Part shown: one piece after another, positions 13,201 through 25,351 of the stretch
How the letters are laid out: the number at the start of each line of letters is the position of its first letter
How positions within the stretch are numbered: the stretch's first letter is position 1
Assembly: GCA_943735955.1 (NCBI GenBank)
Contig: OX030962.1
Span: 2,091,110-2,155,109, forward strand
DNA: 64,000 nt
From: Piscicola geometra
Taxonomy: Eukaryota > Annelida > Clitellata > Hirudinida > Piscicolidae
Direction of reading: 5' to 3'
Position numbers and translations under genes: made by a program
Notes under the pieces: model-generated
Told to the model about the DNA's origin: nothing
Seen by the model: the letters and a program-made list of their open reading frames with translations, nothing else
The model's database searches: none

Positions 13201-16200
13201 AAAAGTCTCCTTGTTAATATTTTACTATAAATAAAACGGACTTTTTATAGATTCGTTTCACAATTTTTAAATAAATAAAACGGACTATATTTTTAAAAAA
13301 ATTAAATAATTAAAACGAACTATAATTATAATTATAACGGACTTTATTTTTTTAAAGATTCGTTTCACAATTTTAAATAAATAAAACAGACTATATTTTG
13401 TAAAAATACATAACTAAAACGATTTATCAAATACAATACAAATTATTTGTAAACGGATAAAAAATCTTCAGGATAAAAAGTCTTCAGGATAAAAAGTCTT
13501 CAGAATAAAAAGTCTTCAGGATAAAAAGTCTTTAGGATAAAAAGTCTTCAGGATAAAAAGTCTTCAGGATAAAAAGTCTTCAGAATAAAAGGTTTTCAGA
13601 ATAAAAAGTCTTTAGGACAAAAAGTTTTCAGAATAAAAAGTCTTCAGGATAAAAAGTCTTCAGGATAAAAAGTCTTCAGCATAAAAAATCTTCAAGAAAA
13701 AAATTTTCAAAAAATTAATTTTTAAGGAAAAATAATCACGATCGAGAACCAGCAGAAAACCTAATGATTAAAGTGAAGAATCAACAATAACCAAGTCAAA
13801 TTTATTCGAATGCTATTTCCAGATTTTTAAAAAAATTGTGCAAACATTAGATAAAAGTATGAAATTTCAATCTTTTAGTTTCAAGGATTACGTATTCTTC
13901 CTTAAAAATTATTTCATTATGGTTTAAGTGATGAAACAACAACAGCTCAAATGCTATTTCGAGATTGAACGAAAAAAATATAGCAAAAATGAGATAAAAG
14001 TATCACATTTTATCCTTTAAGTTTTGAGGATCACGTATTAATCACATATTTTTCCTTAAAATGTATTTTTTTGAAGATTTTTTTCTGAAAACTTTTTATC
14101 CTAAAGATTTTTTATCTTGAAGACTTTTTATCCTGAAGAATTTTTATCCTGAAGAATTTTTATCCTGAAGACTTTTTATCCGTTTACCAGTAATTTGTAT
14201 TGTTTTTGATAAATGAAAGTTCGTTTTAATTATGTATTTTAAAAAATATAGTTCGTTTTATTTATTTAAAATTGTGAAACGAATCTATTGAAAAAATAAA
14301 GTCCGTTATAGTTATAATTATAGTTCATTTTGATTATGTAATTTAAAAAAAATATAGTTTGTTTTATTTATTTAAAATTGTGACAAGTATTTATTTAAAA
14401 AATCCGTTTTTATATAAAAAGTCCGTTTTATTTATACTAAAATACTAACAAGGAGACATTTTCTCCGAGAGACTTTTTCTCCAAGAGGTTTTTTTTCCGA
14501 GAGGCTTTTTATAGAAGGTGTTTTATCCGAAGGCTTTTTCTCCGAGAGACTTTTTATCCTACATCCGTAATTTTACCTGTTTTTTAAATTTTTTCCATTA
14601 AAAAAAATAAATATTTTGTTTTACTTTCTTTTTTCATTATGTCTTTCATAGGGATTTATAAAAAATAAATAATGGTATTACTTCCACTACATTACGACAG
14701 AATACAAGAAAGGCATAAACTGGCTGATAGTCATCATCTTCGCTGTCCTCTTCCTCATCAACCTCATCTACTTCATTTTCATCAGTGCCGAACGAGGTTC
14801 CACTGTTTCTCATAATTGCATAATTGCATTTGCATCCCTTGAACCATCTACTCGTTTATTTATATTTAACCGATGGTCTTGTATTTTCCCACCCACAAAT
14901 CCACAAACTACCAATTTAACTATACACTAGGATGTTCATAATAAACCCATTCACGTTTCCCGCCCCTAATTCAATTATCCACGACAATAATTCACGACCC
15001 ACCCATCCATTCACCACCCAATTACCTATCCATTCACCACTCAATTACCCATCCATTCATCACCCACCCATTCACCACCCATCTAGCCATTCACCACCCA
15101 TTCACCCATCCATTCATCACCAATCCAACCACCCATTCACCAATCCAACCACCCATTCACCACCTATCTAGCCATTCATCACCCATAAGACATACACAAC
15201 CAGTACGATCTGAAAAGCATCCACAAGAAGAGAACGATTCTTAGCGAGAAACTTCACGAAATGCTCGATGGTGTAAGTCATTATAATTATTCGTTTCATT
15301 TAATTTAATATAATTTATTTTGATTGAATTAATTTTATTTATTTATTTATTTTTATATTAATTTATTCTTTTAATATTTATTATATAATTTTACTTATTT
15401 TATATTTAATTTGATTTTTTGTTTTCTTATTATTCCTTGATAATGCAATGCTTCAAGTCACACTGCATTAGGGAAATGCATACATTTAAATCTTATGATG
15501 ATGACGAAATGCAATTTATGATTTTCTACACATGCATTAATGCACTGTAATTAATTAAAGAATTGTATGGAAGAATCGTCAATGCAGTGTTCAATTAAGC
15601 CTACAATTTGAATGATTAGAATGATCTTGATGCTAGTTTTGTTAGTTCTTAAACTTCTGAAACATCTTTCCGCAGAAAAAACCAGAAGAAGAGAAAGGAT
15701 TAATTGATGAAAAAATAATTAAATTGAATTTACACGACAAATTGAAATGACTAAAAATGATTTCCACTTCATTTTAAATATTGGCGAAATAAACGCTGAT
15801 AAAATGTAATAAACAAAGATGACAAGAAGTTTATTTTTAATCTCACGGTGTGGTTTCGCTTGAGTTGAGTGATGAGTTTTTGCCACATTTCGATGTCATA
15901 GTTCACTCTTAGCATGCCCATTGAGTCTACATTGCCCAGCACCCACTTACTCTCGGGTATGGAGATTTCCGCTGTAGTGGTGGTGAGGGCAGTGTGGTGA
16001 TGAAATTTGGTTAGAGTGGTGTGCAGGTGTAGTGTGATGGCATAGGATGTTGGTGTGGTGTGAAAGTTTGCTGGATCGTTGGTGCAGTTTTGGCGGGATG
16101 CCAAGATGCTAAAAGTTTTAAAAATGAAAATGAAAAAACGAAAACAAACAAATTATAATACTAAAGATGAAATGCTTGAAAGAGCACAAACCTGAGGTCA

Positions 16201-19200
16201 TATTCATCCATTGGGTTTTCACTTCAGTGTCGCCTTCCACCACGTAAGAAAATGGAATGATCCACTTGTAACTGGGGGTGGGAAGCGTGCATGGAGATCT
16301 GGCTTTATTAAACAGTTTTGAGTTTTTCACGTTCAATGAAAACATTATTACTTGTCCATCCTTCTGCTTCCATACCATGCCAGCCATTCATTAAAATTTT
16401 CTACTCACCATTCCATCCATCCCTCTATTTCTTCACTCACTCCATCCATCCATCCCTCCATCCTCCCACCAACCCGTATGGACTGGATGCCACGTCATAG
16501 TGCTTTCCGGCACTCAATTGACACTTCTGCTGCTCCAGCAAGTACCTGTCTTTTCCTGATAATGATGATGACGATGATGATAATGATGAAGATGATGATG
16601 ATGATGATGATGATGGGGGTCATGATGATGATGATGATGATGATTATGATAATGATAATGATTATGATGATTATTATTTTTTTATTATTATTTAAAATCA
16701 AAGCACCTATCTTAGAGACGGTGACGACGGGAAATCCCATTTGATGAGTCCACGTGTCCAAGATGTCCTTCACCTTGAAGCTCAAGTTGGATGACCTTGA
16801 GAAGAGGAAGAGGTGGTAGTGGTGGTGGTGAAATTTCAAGGTTGATTAGGTTAGATGAAAGAGTGAATCGCAAAGATAAATGAATTGTTGAAAAATAACT
16901 GAATTGTTGAAAAATAACTGAATTGTTGAAAAATAACTGAATTGTTGGAAAATAACTGAATTGTTGAAAAATAAATGAATTGTTGAAAAATTAATGAATT
17001 GTTAAGAAATAAATGAATTGTTGAAAAATAACTAAATTGTTGAAAAATAAATGAATTGTTGAAAAATAACTAAATTGTTGAAAAATAAATAAATTGTTCA
17101 AAAATATATGAATTGTTGAAAAATAAATGACTTATTGGAAAATGAATGAATTAATGCCAGAAATAATTATTGCGCTAGTGATTCGAGGTTTTAATGATTA
17201 CATTTGTAAATGAATAACAATTTGGAGAAGTGGATGGTTAGTTGCAAAGGGAAGAACCTCTCAAATATGTTCCAGATCTGAGTGATGTTGGCGTTCGAGA
17301 AGGTGAACTCTTTGATGTAAGTCTGGTGGGTGGGGGGGGGGTAAATGAAATAATGATCAAATTTAAATATTCGTCTGCAAAAGTGAGAATCCGGGTAACA
17401 AAAATATCCTCTCTTTACCCTTAGTCCATTTCTGAAGTTTTCCCATCCAAGAAAACCATAAAGCATCCTCAACACAGCCATTCCCTGCGTGTTTGAATAG
17501 TGAAGAAGTGCTTTTACAACATTATCATATACAAAATCATCATCATCATCAAAGCTATCAGGATCATCATCATCAGCACCACCTTGTCATACGAGATAAC
17601 GTCAAAGTTGTTGGTGATGTTGTCCAGGTGAAGGACTGGAGTTGAAAGCGCCTGCAAAAGTGAATTGACAATCAATTATAATTAATCTTATTTAATGAAA
17701 AGATTAATGAAGATTAACTATCAGGCTCAAAAAGTTATTAATTAAGATTATTTTATATTTCATAAACTGTTAGATTCAATCAGAGAGTTTAATTTCCTTC
17801 TATGAAACCTTTGATGTGTTGAGTGAGTCGCGTATCATTACGGGGAAGATGTTGGAAACTAGCTGGTCGTCAAACTGGAGAAGAGAGAAAATTGATGGGA
17901 GGGTGGAATAGAAAAAAGAAAAATTAGTTAAAGAATGCAAGATATAAAAAAGTTATTTAAAATTAAAAAAATTGCTGATAAAGGAATGATGAGAAGTTAT
18001 AGAGCTACAAATTTTCTGTTTTCGGTTTCACAAAACTAAAACTCTTATCAAACTTCACCCCTACCAAACTCCACCTCACCGGACTCTCCCCCTCCCCATG
18101 ATACCACTTTCCAGTCCTTGTGGGCATGGTCGATGGGCAAGTACATGAGAGTGTTGGCGAAGCCTTCGTTCAGCCACAAGTCATCCCACCAGGCCATTGT
18201 CGCCATGTTGCCGAACCACTGGCGCGTGTTGAGTGGCGAGATGGAAGAGATATTTTGAAAAATAAATAGATGATAAGATAGTCTATGTTTTGAAAAAGAC
18301 ATGGAGAAAAAAATAGAAAGAGATTAAAATCCAAAAAGCAAGTTATTTTTAAGAAAAGAATTATTGAAGCGCTCTTGAATTTGAAGAAAGAGCGCTATAG
18401 AAATCTACTTGATTGATTGATTGAAGTGGATATCAATGGGCTTATTGAAGTAAATCACATGGAAACAATAGCTGAGGATTATTCGAAGTATTTTAGCTCA
18501 ATAATTTATTGTGGCCCGACCGAATGGGCGATTTCGTGCGCCATTATGAGCGACACCATGAGGTTCTTCTTGAAGGAGTAGGACTCTGCGGAGAGTTTGA
18601 AGGGAATGTTGTCTTCATTCGGCGCGTAAACGCTTCTATACAACGCATGTTTCAACTATTAAACCTTTCACATCAAGTACAAGTATCACAAGAATTAAAG
18701 AGCTTTAAAAAGATTATGTGGGAATCTGTGCACCTTGGTCAAAAAGCATGGATGTTTCTCTGTAAAGGACGAGTCCCCAGTTTTCCATGGCTCCTGCTCC
18801 GAAGTCTGGCACTGCTGCATGGTCTGTTGGTTGTTGTTAGTCGAGATTTTTGGTGGCTTTTAGAGATTGTTAGGCAGTGCTAGGGGCTACAGATGATTTA
18901 TTCTGAAAAAGTAGTTTTTTACAATTAGTTTTTTTGTAATAGCTTTAGAGTATATATTGGACGATTTCAAGCAATGAAGATTCTTCAAGCTAATTGTTCC
19001 TTTCAAACAGCCTACGTCGGAATTTATTTTGCCCTTTTCGTGCGTACTTTATGGGTTTTCAGATTGATTCTAAGTACACATTTAACGATGAAGGCTTCAA
19101 AGGGTTGATGTGCAAAATTAATTCGAAACTAACCATTTTTTTACTTGTGTAAATTAGCAATATCCTAAAAGTAGTGAACAAATTCTATCATTCAGATAAT

Positions 19201-22200
19201 CCTGCACAGGCCTACCATTCATCAAGCTGTCAGTGAAAACGAGAAATTTCTTCTTTCTTTTTATGAATAACCTTTTGCATAATTGAAAGCAATAACTCAT
19301 GGGAAACTGCCAGCACATGTTACAAAAAATCTTGTCTACCAGAATGAGTAGAATGAAAGTACTCAAATATCGTTATATTTTTGTAATAAAAATGTTTTTA
19401 CTTTTCAAATTTTTATTATGAACTTTTTTTTGTAATTCTTTACCAATCTTAAATCACTTCTCAAACCAACCTGACTTGTTGAGGAGCTCGGTGCAGTTGA
19501 AATAGTCAGCGAAGAAGTCGAAAGTTTTTTCGATCGTTTCCAGCGCATAGCCTCTCTGCTTCTCCATGTCCTTGCGAGTCCACACCCTTATCTGGAAGAA
19601 TGGGCAAAAAAACTATTTTGCATCTAGAAAACGAATCTTTTTTATAAATCATCTTTATCCCCTCTCACCACACCTTATCTATCTTTTTACCACGACTTTC
19701 ATCCATCTCTACCACATCACAACTATACCACACCACAACTCTACCACACCACACCACACCCCCCCCCCCCTCCCCGCTACATTTCCTCACATTCACCACC
19801 TCACACTCACCACCTCACACTCACCACCTCACACTCACCACCTCACACTCACCACCTCACTCACCACCTCACACTCACCACCTCACACTCACCACCTCAC
19901 ACTCACCACCTCACACTCACCACCTCACACTCACCACCTCACACTCACCACCTCACACTCACCACCTCACACTCACCACCTCACACTCACCACCTCACAC
20001 TCACCACCTCACACTCACCACCTCACACTCACCACCTCACACTCACCACCTCACACTCACCACCTCACACTCACCACCTCACACTCACCACCTCACACTC
20101 ACCACCTCACACTCACCACCTCACACTCACCACCTCACACTCACCACCTCACTCACCACCTCACACTCACCACCTCACACTCACCACCTCACACTCACCA
20201 CCTCACACTCACCACCTCACACTCACCACCTCACACTCACCACCTCACACTCACCACCTCACACTCACCACCTCACACTCACCACCTCACTCACCACCTC
20301 ACACTCACCACCTCACACTCACCACCTCACTCACCACCTCACACTCACCACCTCACACTCACCACCTCACTCACCACCTCACACTCACCACCTCACTCAA
20401 CACCTCACACTCACCACCTCACTCACCACCTCACACTCACCACCTCACACTCACCACACCACACTCACCACACCACACTCACCACCTCACACTCACCACC
20501 TCACTCATCACCTCACACTCACCACCTCACACTCACCACCTCACACTCACCACCTCACACTCACCACCTCACACTCACCACCTCACACTCACCACCTCAC
20601 ATTCACCCCCTCACACTCACCACCTCACACTCACCACCTCACACTCACCACCTCACTCACCACCTCACACTCACCACCTCACACTCACCACCTCACTCAC
20701 CACCTCACACTCACCACCTCACACTCACCACCTCACACTCACCACCTCACTCACCACCTCACACTCACCACCTCACACTCACCACCTCACACTCACCACC
20801 TCACACTCACCACCTCACACTCACCACCTCACACTCACCACCTCACTCACCACCTCACACTCACCACCTCACACTCACCACCTAACACTCACCACCTCAC
20901 ACTCACCACCTCACACTCACCACCTCACACTCACCACCTCACTCACCATCTCACACTCACCACCTCACTCACCACCTCACACTCACCACCTCACACTCAC
21001 CACCTCACTCACCACCTCACACTCACCACCTCACTCACCACCTCACATTCACCACCTCACTCACCACCTCACACTCACCACCTCACACTCACCACCTCAC
21101 TCACCACCTCACACTCACCACCTCACTCACCACCTCACACTCACCACCTCACACTCACCACCTCACACTCACCACCTCACACTCACCACCTCACACTCAC
21201 CACCTTACACTCACCACCTAACACTCACCACCTCACTCACCACCTCACACTCACCACCTCACACTCACCACCTCACACTCACCACCTCACACTCACCACC
21301 TCACACTCACCACCTCACACTCACCACCTCACACTCACCACCTCACACTCACCACCTCACACTCACCACCTCACACTCACCACCTCACACTCACCACCTC
21401 ACACTCACCACCTCACACTCACCACCTCACACTCACCACCTCACACTCACCACCTCACACTCACCACCTCACACTCACCACCTCACACTCACCACCTCAC
21501 ACTCACCACCTCACACTCACCACCTCACACTCACCACCTCACACTCACCACCTCACTCACCACCTCACACTCACCACCTCACACTCACCACCTCACACTC
21601 ACCACCTCACACTCACCACCTCACACTCACCACCTCACACTCACCACCTCACACTCACCACCTCACACTCACCACCTCACTCACCACCTCACACTCACCA
21701 CCTCACACTCACCACCTCACACTCACCACCTCACACTCACCACCTCACACTCACCACCTCACACTCACCACCTCACACTCACCACCTCACACTCACCACC
21801 TCACACTCACCACCTCACACTCACCACCTCACACTCACCACCTCACACTCACCACCTCACACTCACCACCTCACACTCACCACCTCACACTCACCACCTC
21901 ACACTCACCACCTCACACTCACCACCTCACACTCACCACCTCACACTCACCACCTCACACTCACCACCTCACACTCACCACCTCACACTCACCACCTCAC
22001 ACTCACCACCTCACACTCACCACCTCACACTCACCACCTCACACTCACCACCTCACACTCACCACCTCACACTCACCACCTCACACTCACCACCTCACAC
22101 TCACCACCTCACACTCACCACCTCACACTCACCACTTCACACTCACCACCTCACTCACCACCTCACACTCACCCCCTCACACTCACCACCTCACACTCAC

Positions 22201-25200
22201 CACCTCACACTCACCACCTCACACTCACTACCTCACACTCACCACCTCACTCACCACCTCACACTCACCACCTCACACTCACCACCTCACACTCACCACC
22301 TCACACTCACCACCTCACCCACCACCTCACTCACCACCTCACACTCACCACCTCACACTCACCACCTCACACTCACCACCTCACACTCACCACCTCACAC
22401 TCACCACCTCACACTCATCATCTCACACTCACCACCTCACTCACCACCTCACACTCACCACATCACACTCACCACCTCACACTCACCACCTCACACTCAC
22501 CACCTCACACTCACCACCTCACACTCACCACCTCACACTCACCACCTCACACTCACCACCTCACACTCACCACCTCACACTCACCACCTCACACTCACCA
22601 CCTCACACTCACCACCTCATACTCACCACCTCACTCACCACCTCACACTCACCACCTCACACTCACCACCTCACACTCACCACCTCACACTCACCACCTC
22701 ACACTCACCACCTCACACTCACCACCTCACACTCACCACCTCACACTCACCACCTCACACTCACCACCTCACACTCACCACACCACACTCACCACCTCAC
22801 ACTCACCACCTCACACTCACCACCTCACACTCACCACCTCACACTCACCACCTCACACTCACCACTTCACACTCACCACCTCACACTCACCACCTCACAC
22901 TCACCACCTCACACTCACCACCTCACACTCACCACCTCACACTCACCACCTCACACTCACCACCTCACACTCACCCCCTCACACTCACCCCCTCACACTC
23001 ACCACCTCACACTCACCACCTCACACTCACCACCTCACACTCACCACCTCACTTACCACCTCACACTCACCACCTCACACTCACCACCTCACTCACCACC
23101 TCACACTCACCACCTCACACTCACCCCCTCACACTCACCCCCTCACACTCACCACCTCACACTCACCACCTCACACTCACCACCTCACACTCACCACCTC
23201 ACACTCACCACCTCACTCACCACCTCACTCACCACCTCACACTCACCACCTCACACTCACCCCCTCACACTCACCCCCTCACACTCACCACCTCACACTC
23301 ACCACCTCACACTCACCACCTCACACTCACCACCTCACTCACCACCTCACACTCACCCCCTCACACTCACCCCCTCACACTCACCACCTCACACTCACCA
23401 CCTCACACTCACCACCTCACTCACCACCTCACACTCACCACCTCACACTCACCCCCTCACACTCACCCCCTCACACTCACCACCTCACACTCACCACCTC
23501 ACACTCACCACCTCACACTCACCACCTCACACTCACCACCTCACACTCACCACCTCACACTCACCACCTCACTCACCACCTCACACTCACCACCTCACAC
23601 TCACCCCCTCACACTCACCCCCTCACACTCACCACCTCACACTCACCACCTCACACTCACCCCCTCACACTCACCCCCTCACACTCACCACCTCACACTC
23701 ACCACCTCACACTCACCACCTCACACTCACCACCTCACTTACCACCTCACACTCACCACCTCACACTCACCACCTCACTCACCACCTCACACTCACCACC
23801 TCACACTCACCACCTCACACTCACCACCTCACTTACCACCTCACACTCACCACCTCACACTCACCACCTCACTCACCACCTCACACTCACCACCTCACAC
23901 TCACCACCTCACTCACCACTAGTCCATGCTTGTTAACGACATTTTGACTCGTGAAGTCTGAAACGAGGACAGCTAGGAGGTAGGTTGCCATGCGAGGCGT
24001 CGGCGCAAAACGAACGGTCATCCAACCATCCTCCTCTTCCACCGTTTCCACAGCTTCCATGTTTGATAGGGCAGTGTATCCTGGAGAAAAAAGTTTAAAA
24101 AAAAAGAATTATAAGGGTGATTGAAGGTTTGCGATTAAAGTATATATTTGACTTTTCTTTTTGTTTCTTAATGAGAGAAATGGCGAGTTTGAAGTTATCT
24201 TTTTATTCTATTCTTCCACCCTCCCCATCTCTTTCCTCTCCTATTTCTTCTTCCTCTATCATTTTGAAACCCTTCTCCATTCCAACCCATTTTCCACTTT
24301 CCATTAAAATCCATAATCCACTTTCCATTGCAACTCATTTACCACGCGCAGCCTCCTAACCACGTTGGTGACTGACGCTGACTTCGAAGACGGCCTTCAT
24401 GTCGGGCTCGTCGAAACATGGGTAAACTCTCCTAGCGTCAATCGATTGAAGCTGAGTCAATGCCAAGTACCTGGTTATGGAATTGGGATGAAAAAGGGGT
24501 GCTTGGAGCCATGGTGATGATGTTGCTGGTGTTTTGGTAATAATGAGGTTTGTGATTTGGAGATGCTGATGATGACGGTGGTTTGGCGAAGTGCTGATGT
24601 TGATGATGGTGTTACCATGGCATGAGGGATCTAAAATGAAATCACCGACAAGACCACCATCTCGGCTATCCATCCGTCCAGCCAAACACCTAGTTTCTCC
24701 ATCACTGGTGCGGTAGCTGCTACGGTAGAGCCCCTTCAAGTCGTCTCCAATCACGCCGGAAAAGCCTCTGAAACGCAAGACGTACCTGTTTCCCGCCTCG
24801 ATCACGTGCCCCTTCAGCTTGATGACGTATAACTCGTTGAACTCGGAGAAGTTGCACTCGGAAACGGAAATGGTTCGTTCGAACGGAAAGACTTGACGCA
24901 CCTCGACATTCTCGGGTGAAATGTTGATGCCGACGGCGTGCAAGATGACGTAATCCTTGAGTGTGACGTCATCGAAGGCCCTCACGTGGATGGAAGTGTT
25001 TCCGGTGAAAGTGAAGTTGGAAAGGTTGATGGAGAAGTGGATTTGGTAAAGGGAAGGAATGAGGGAGCGTGGAAGTCGGAAGTGCTTCCAGGCGTTTGAG
25101 AGGTCGTCACGGGGTGTTTGCCATGGCCTCGTTGCTATGGGAACGAGATGGCCGTTGCTAGGGGCATATGTGGTGGGACAGTCGACTCCTTTAAAGATGA

Positions 25201-25351
25201 AGAGGAGGATGAAGACGATGAGGAGGATGAAGAGAAGGATGAAGAGGGTGGTGGTGGTGAGGCGGGATTTCAGAAGCTTGCTCACGAAGCTTTGTTTTCT
25301 GACGACTTCGGTCTCCAAACTGAAGCGTAATTCTTCGTTTGAGCTCGACAT
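6971..25351 (-). CDS. M1-family zinc aminopeptidase (aminopeptidase N-like), type II membrane protein, 24 exons
   Basis: Exons: 25351-24690, 24470-24361, 24080-23917, 19591-19471, 18811-18734, 18585-18521, 18218-18105, 17874-17809, 17651-17583, 17484-17419, 17322-17258, 16795-16707, 16555-16474, 16271-16192, 15971-15847, 9722-9667, 9521-9374, 9192-9113, 8894-8790, 8654-8487, 8281-8141, 7820-7739, 7509-7433, 7040-6971. Every junction keeps phase, giving 960 aa, close to vertebrate APN (about 967). A short cytoplasmic tail is followed by a signal anchor at residues 30-53 ([19 protein letters not shown]), then the ectodomain. GAMEN substrate motif at 359-363. Zinc site HEIAH at 395-399 with E418 exactly 18 residues later (LWLNEGFAN). 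Catalytic Tyr about 481 in ISYDKG. The rest is the ERAP-like C-terminal domain. By family, it removes N-terminal amino acids from peptides at the cell surface. Ser400 replaces the usual Gln of HELAHQW. The exon 18 donor is ambiguous; a GTTGTT donor two bases downstream of GTGTTG restores phase. Which vertebrate paralogue it matches is unclear. Confidence 0.95.
7046..7225. repeat. 28-bp GATGAT minisatellite ending on the last aminopeptidase acceptor
   Basis: About six copies of a unit made of GGGTGATGATGATGATGA plus AGATGAT. In gene sense the array runs into CACCCACTAG, the acceptor of exon 24. Confidence 0.85.
7824..7985. repeat. 15-18-bp TTTTAGTTTTTGTTG array at an aminopeptidase acceptor
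   Basis: About ten copies. In gene sense each unit reads AACAACAAAAACTAAA, and the last one becomes the acceptor AACTAAAG of exon 22. Each copy carries a branch-point-like CTAAA. Confidence 0.85.
9950..15750 (+). CDS. Nested gene: small secreted/type I membrane protein with cysteine-rich (WSC-like) ectodomain
   Basis: Eight plus-strand exons inside intron 15 of the minus-strand aminopeptidase: 9950-10028, 12194-12292, 12426-12559, 12721-12805, 12967-13086, 14701-14796, 15190-15272, 15676-15750. All phases fit and give 256 aa. [20 protein letters not shown] is a signal peptide. The ectodomain has 14 cysteines. The block YGCLDNKF...DVCIIHC...LAGFRERTCTC has the spacing of a WSC domain (G-C, C-x3-C, AG, C-x-C); this is a tentative assignment, and WSC domains are thought to bind glycans. 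Residues about 180-202 ([20 protein letters not shown]) form one membrane helix, followed by a basic/acidic cytoplasmic tail of about 50 residues ending DKLK. I do not recognise an orthologue. Intron 1 is almost entirely a 24-bp minisatellite, and intron 5 is almost entirely a foldback element. An alternative acceptor choice for exon 7 (AACCAG) meets a stop, so CATAAG is preferred. Confidence 0.8.
10029..11932. repeat. 1.9-kb minisatellite, 24-bp unit, starting at the nested gene's donor
   Basis: About 80 copies of GTGGTGAGGAGTGATAGTG plus TTGTT. The first copies read GTGAAAGTGTTG and match the exon-1 junction ATGAAAG/GTGTGTTG minus one base. The long ORFs on both strands of this array come from the unit being a multiple of three without stops and are not genes. 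Confidence 0.95.
13096..14567. mobile_element. Foldback-type element with long inverted arms
   Basis: Left arm (13100-13700) and right arm (about 14050-14567) are inverted copies. In order they hold AAAAAGCCTTC/ACACCTTCTA blocks, GGAGAAAAAG repeats, AATAAAACGGACT blocks, and an inner array of TTCAGGATAAAAAGTC (about 13470-13690) mirrored by GACTTTTTATCCTGAAG (about 14090-14175). The 8-bp direct repeat TAATTTTA flanks it (13088-13095 and 14568-14575), as expected of a target duplication. No transposase ORF is present, so it is non-autonomous. The left duplication overlaps the GTAATTTTAG donor of nested-gene exon 5. Confidence 0.75.
14940..15188. repeat. CCATTCACCACCC minisatellite ending on a nested-gene acceptor
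   Basis: Degenerate units of CCATCCATTCACCACC and AATTACC. The array runs to CACCCATAAG, the acceptor of exon 7 of the plus-strand nested gene. Confidence 0.8.
16862..17115. repeat. 19-bp array GAATTGTTGAAAAATAACT
   Basis: About 13 copies filling most of the intron between aminopeptidase exons 11 and 12. Confidence 0.9.
18366..18425. repeat. Short dispersed AGCGCT hairpin element, copy 2 (inverted)
   Basis: Inverted copy of the element at 2013-2080: the AGCGCTCTT/AAGAGCGCT hairpin, then TATAGAAATCTACTTG and (ATTG)n. It lies in the intron between aminopeptidase exons 6 and 7. Confidence 0.65.
19797..23925. repeat. 4.1-kb minisatellite CACCTCACACTCAC, starting at aminopeptidase donor 3
   Basis: Roughly 300 copies (estimated from length) of a 14-bp unit, with a 12-bp variant CACCTCACTCAC. 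In aminopeptidase sense each unit reads GTGAGTGTGAGGTG, so every copy carries a perfect G/GTGAGT 5' splice-site motif. The real donor of exon 3 (CTAGTG/GTGAGTGAGG, 23917/23916) is the first unit. The long T/H/S-rich ORF across 19566-20885 is an artefact of the repeat. Confidence 0.97.

Noticed and set aside
18585..18734. Suspected frameshift in the aminopeptidase between the GAMEN and HEXXH exons
   Set aside because: Reading the upstream [13 protein letters not shown] as coding broke the phase, but the acceptor CTCTCCGCAG at 18586 restores phase and family spacing ([11 protein letters not shown]), so the gene is intact.
19566..20885. 439-aa plus-strand ORF rich in [12 protein letters not shown]
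   Set aside because: Translation of the CACCTCACACTCAC array; it ends as soon as the array picks up a stop.
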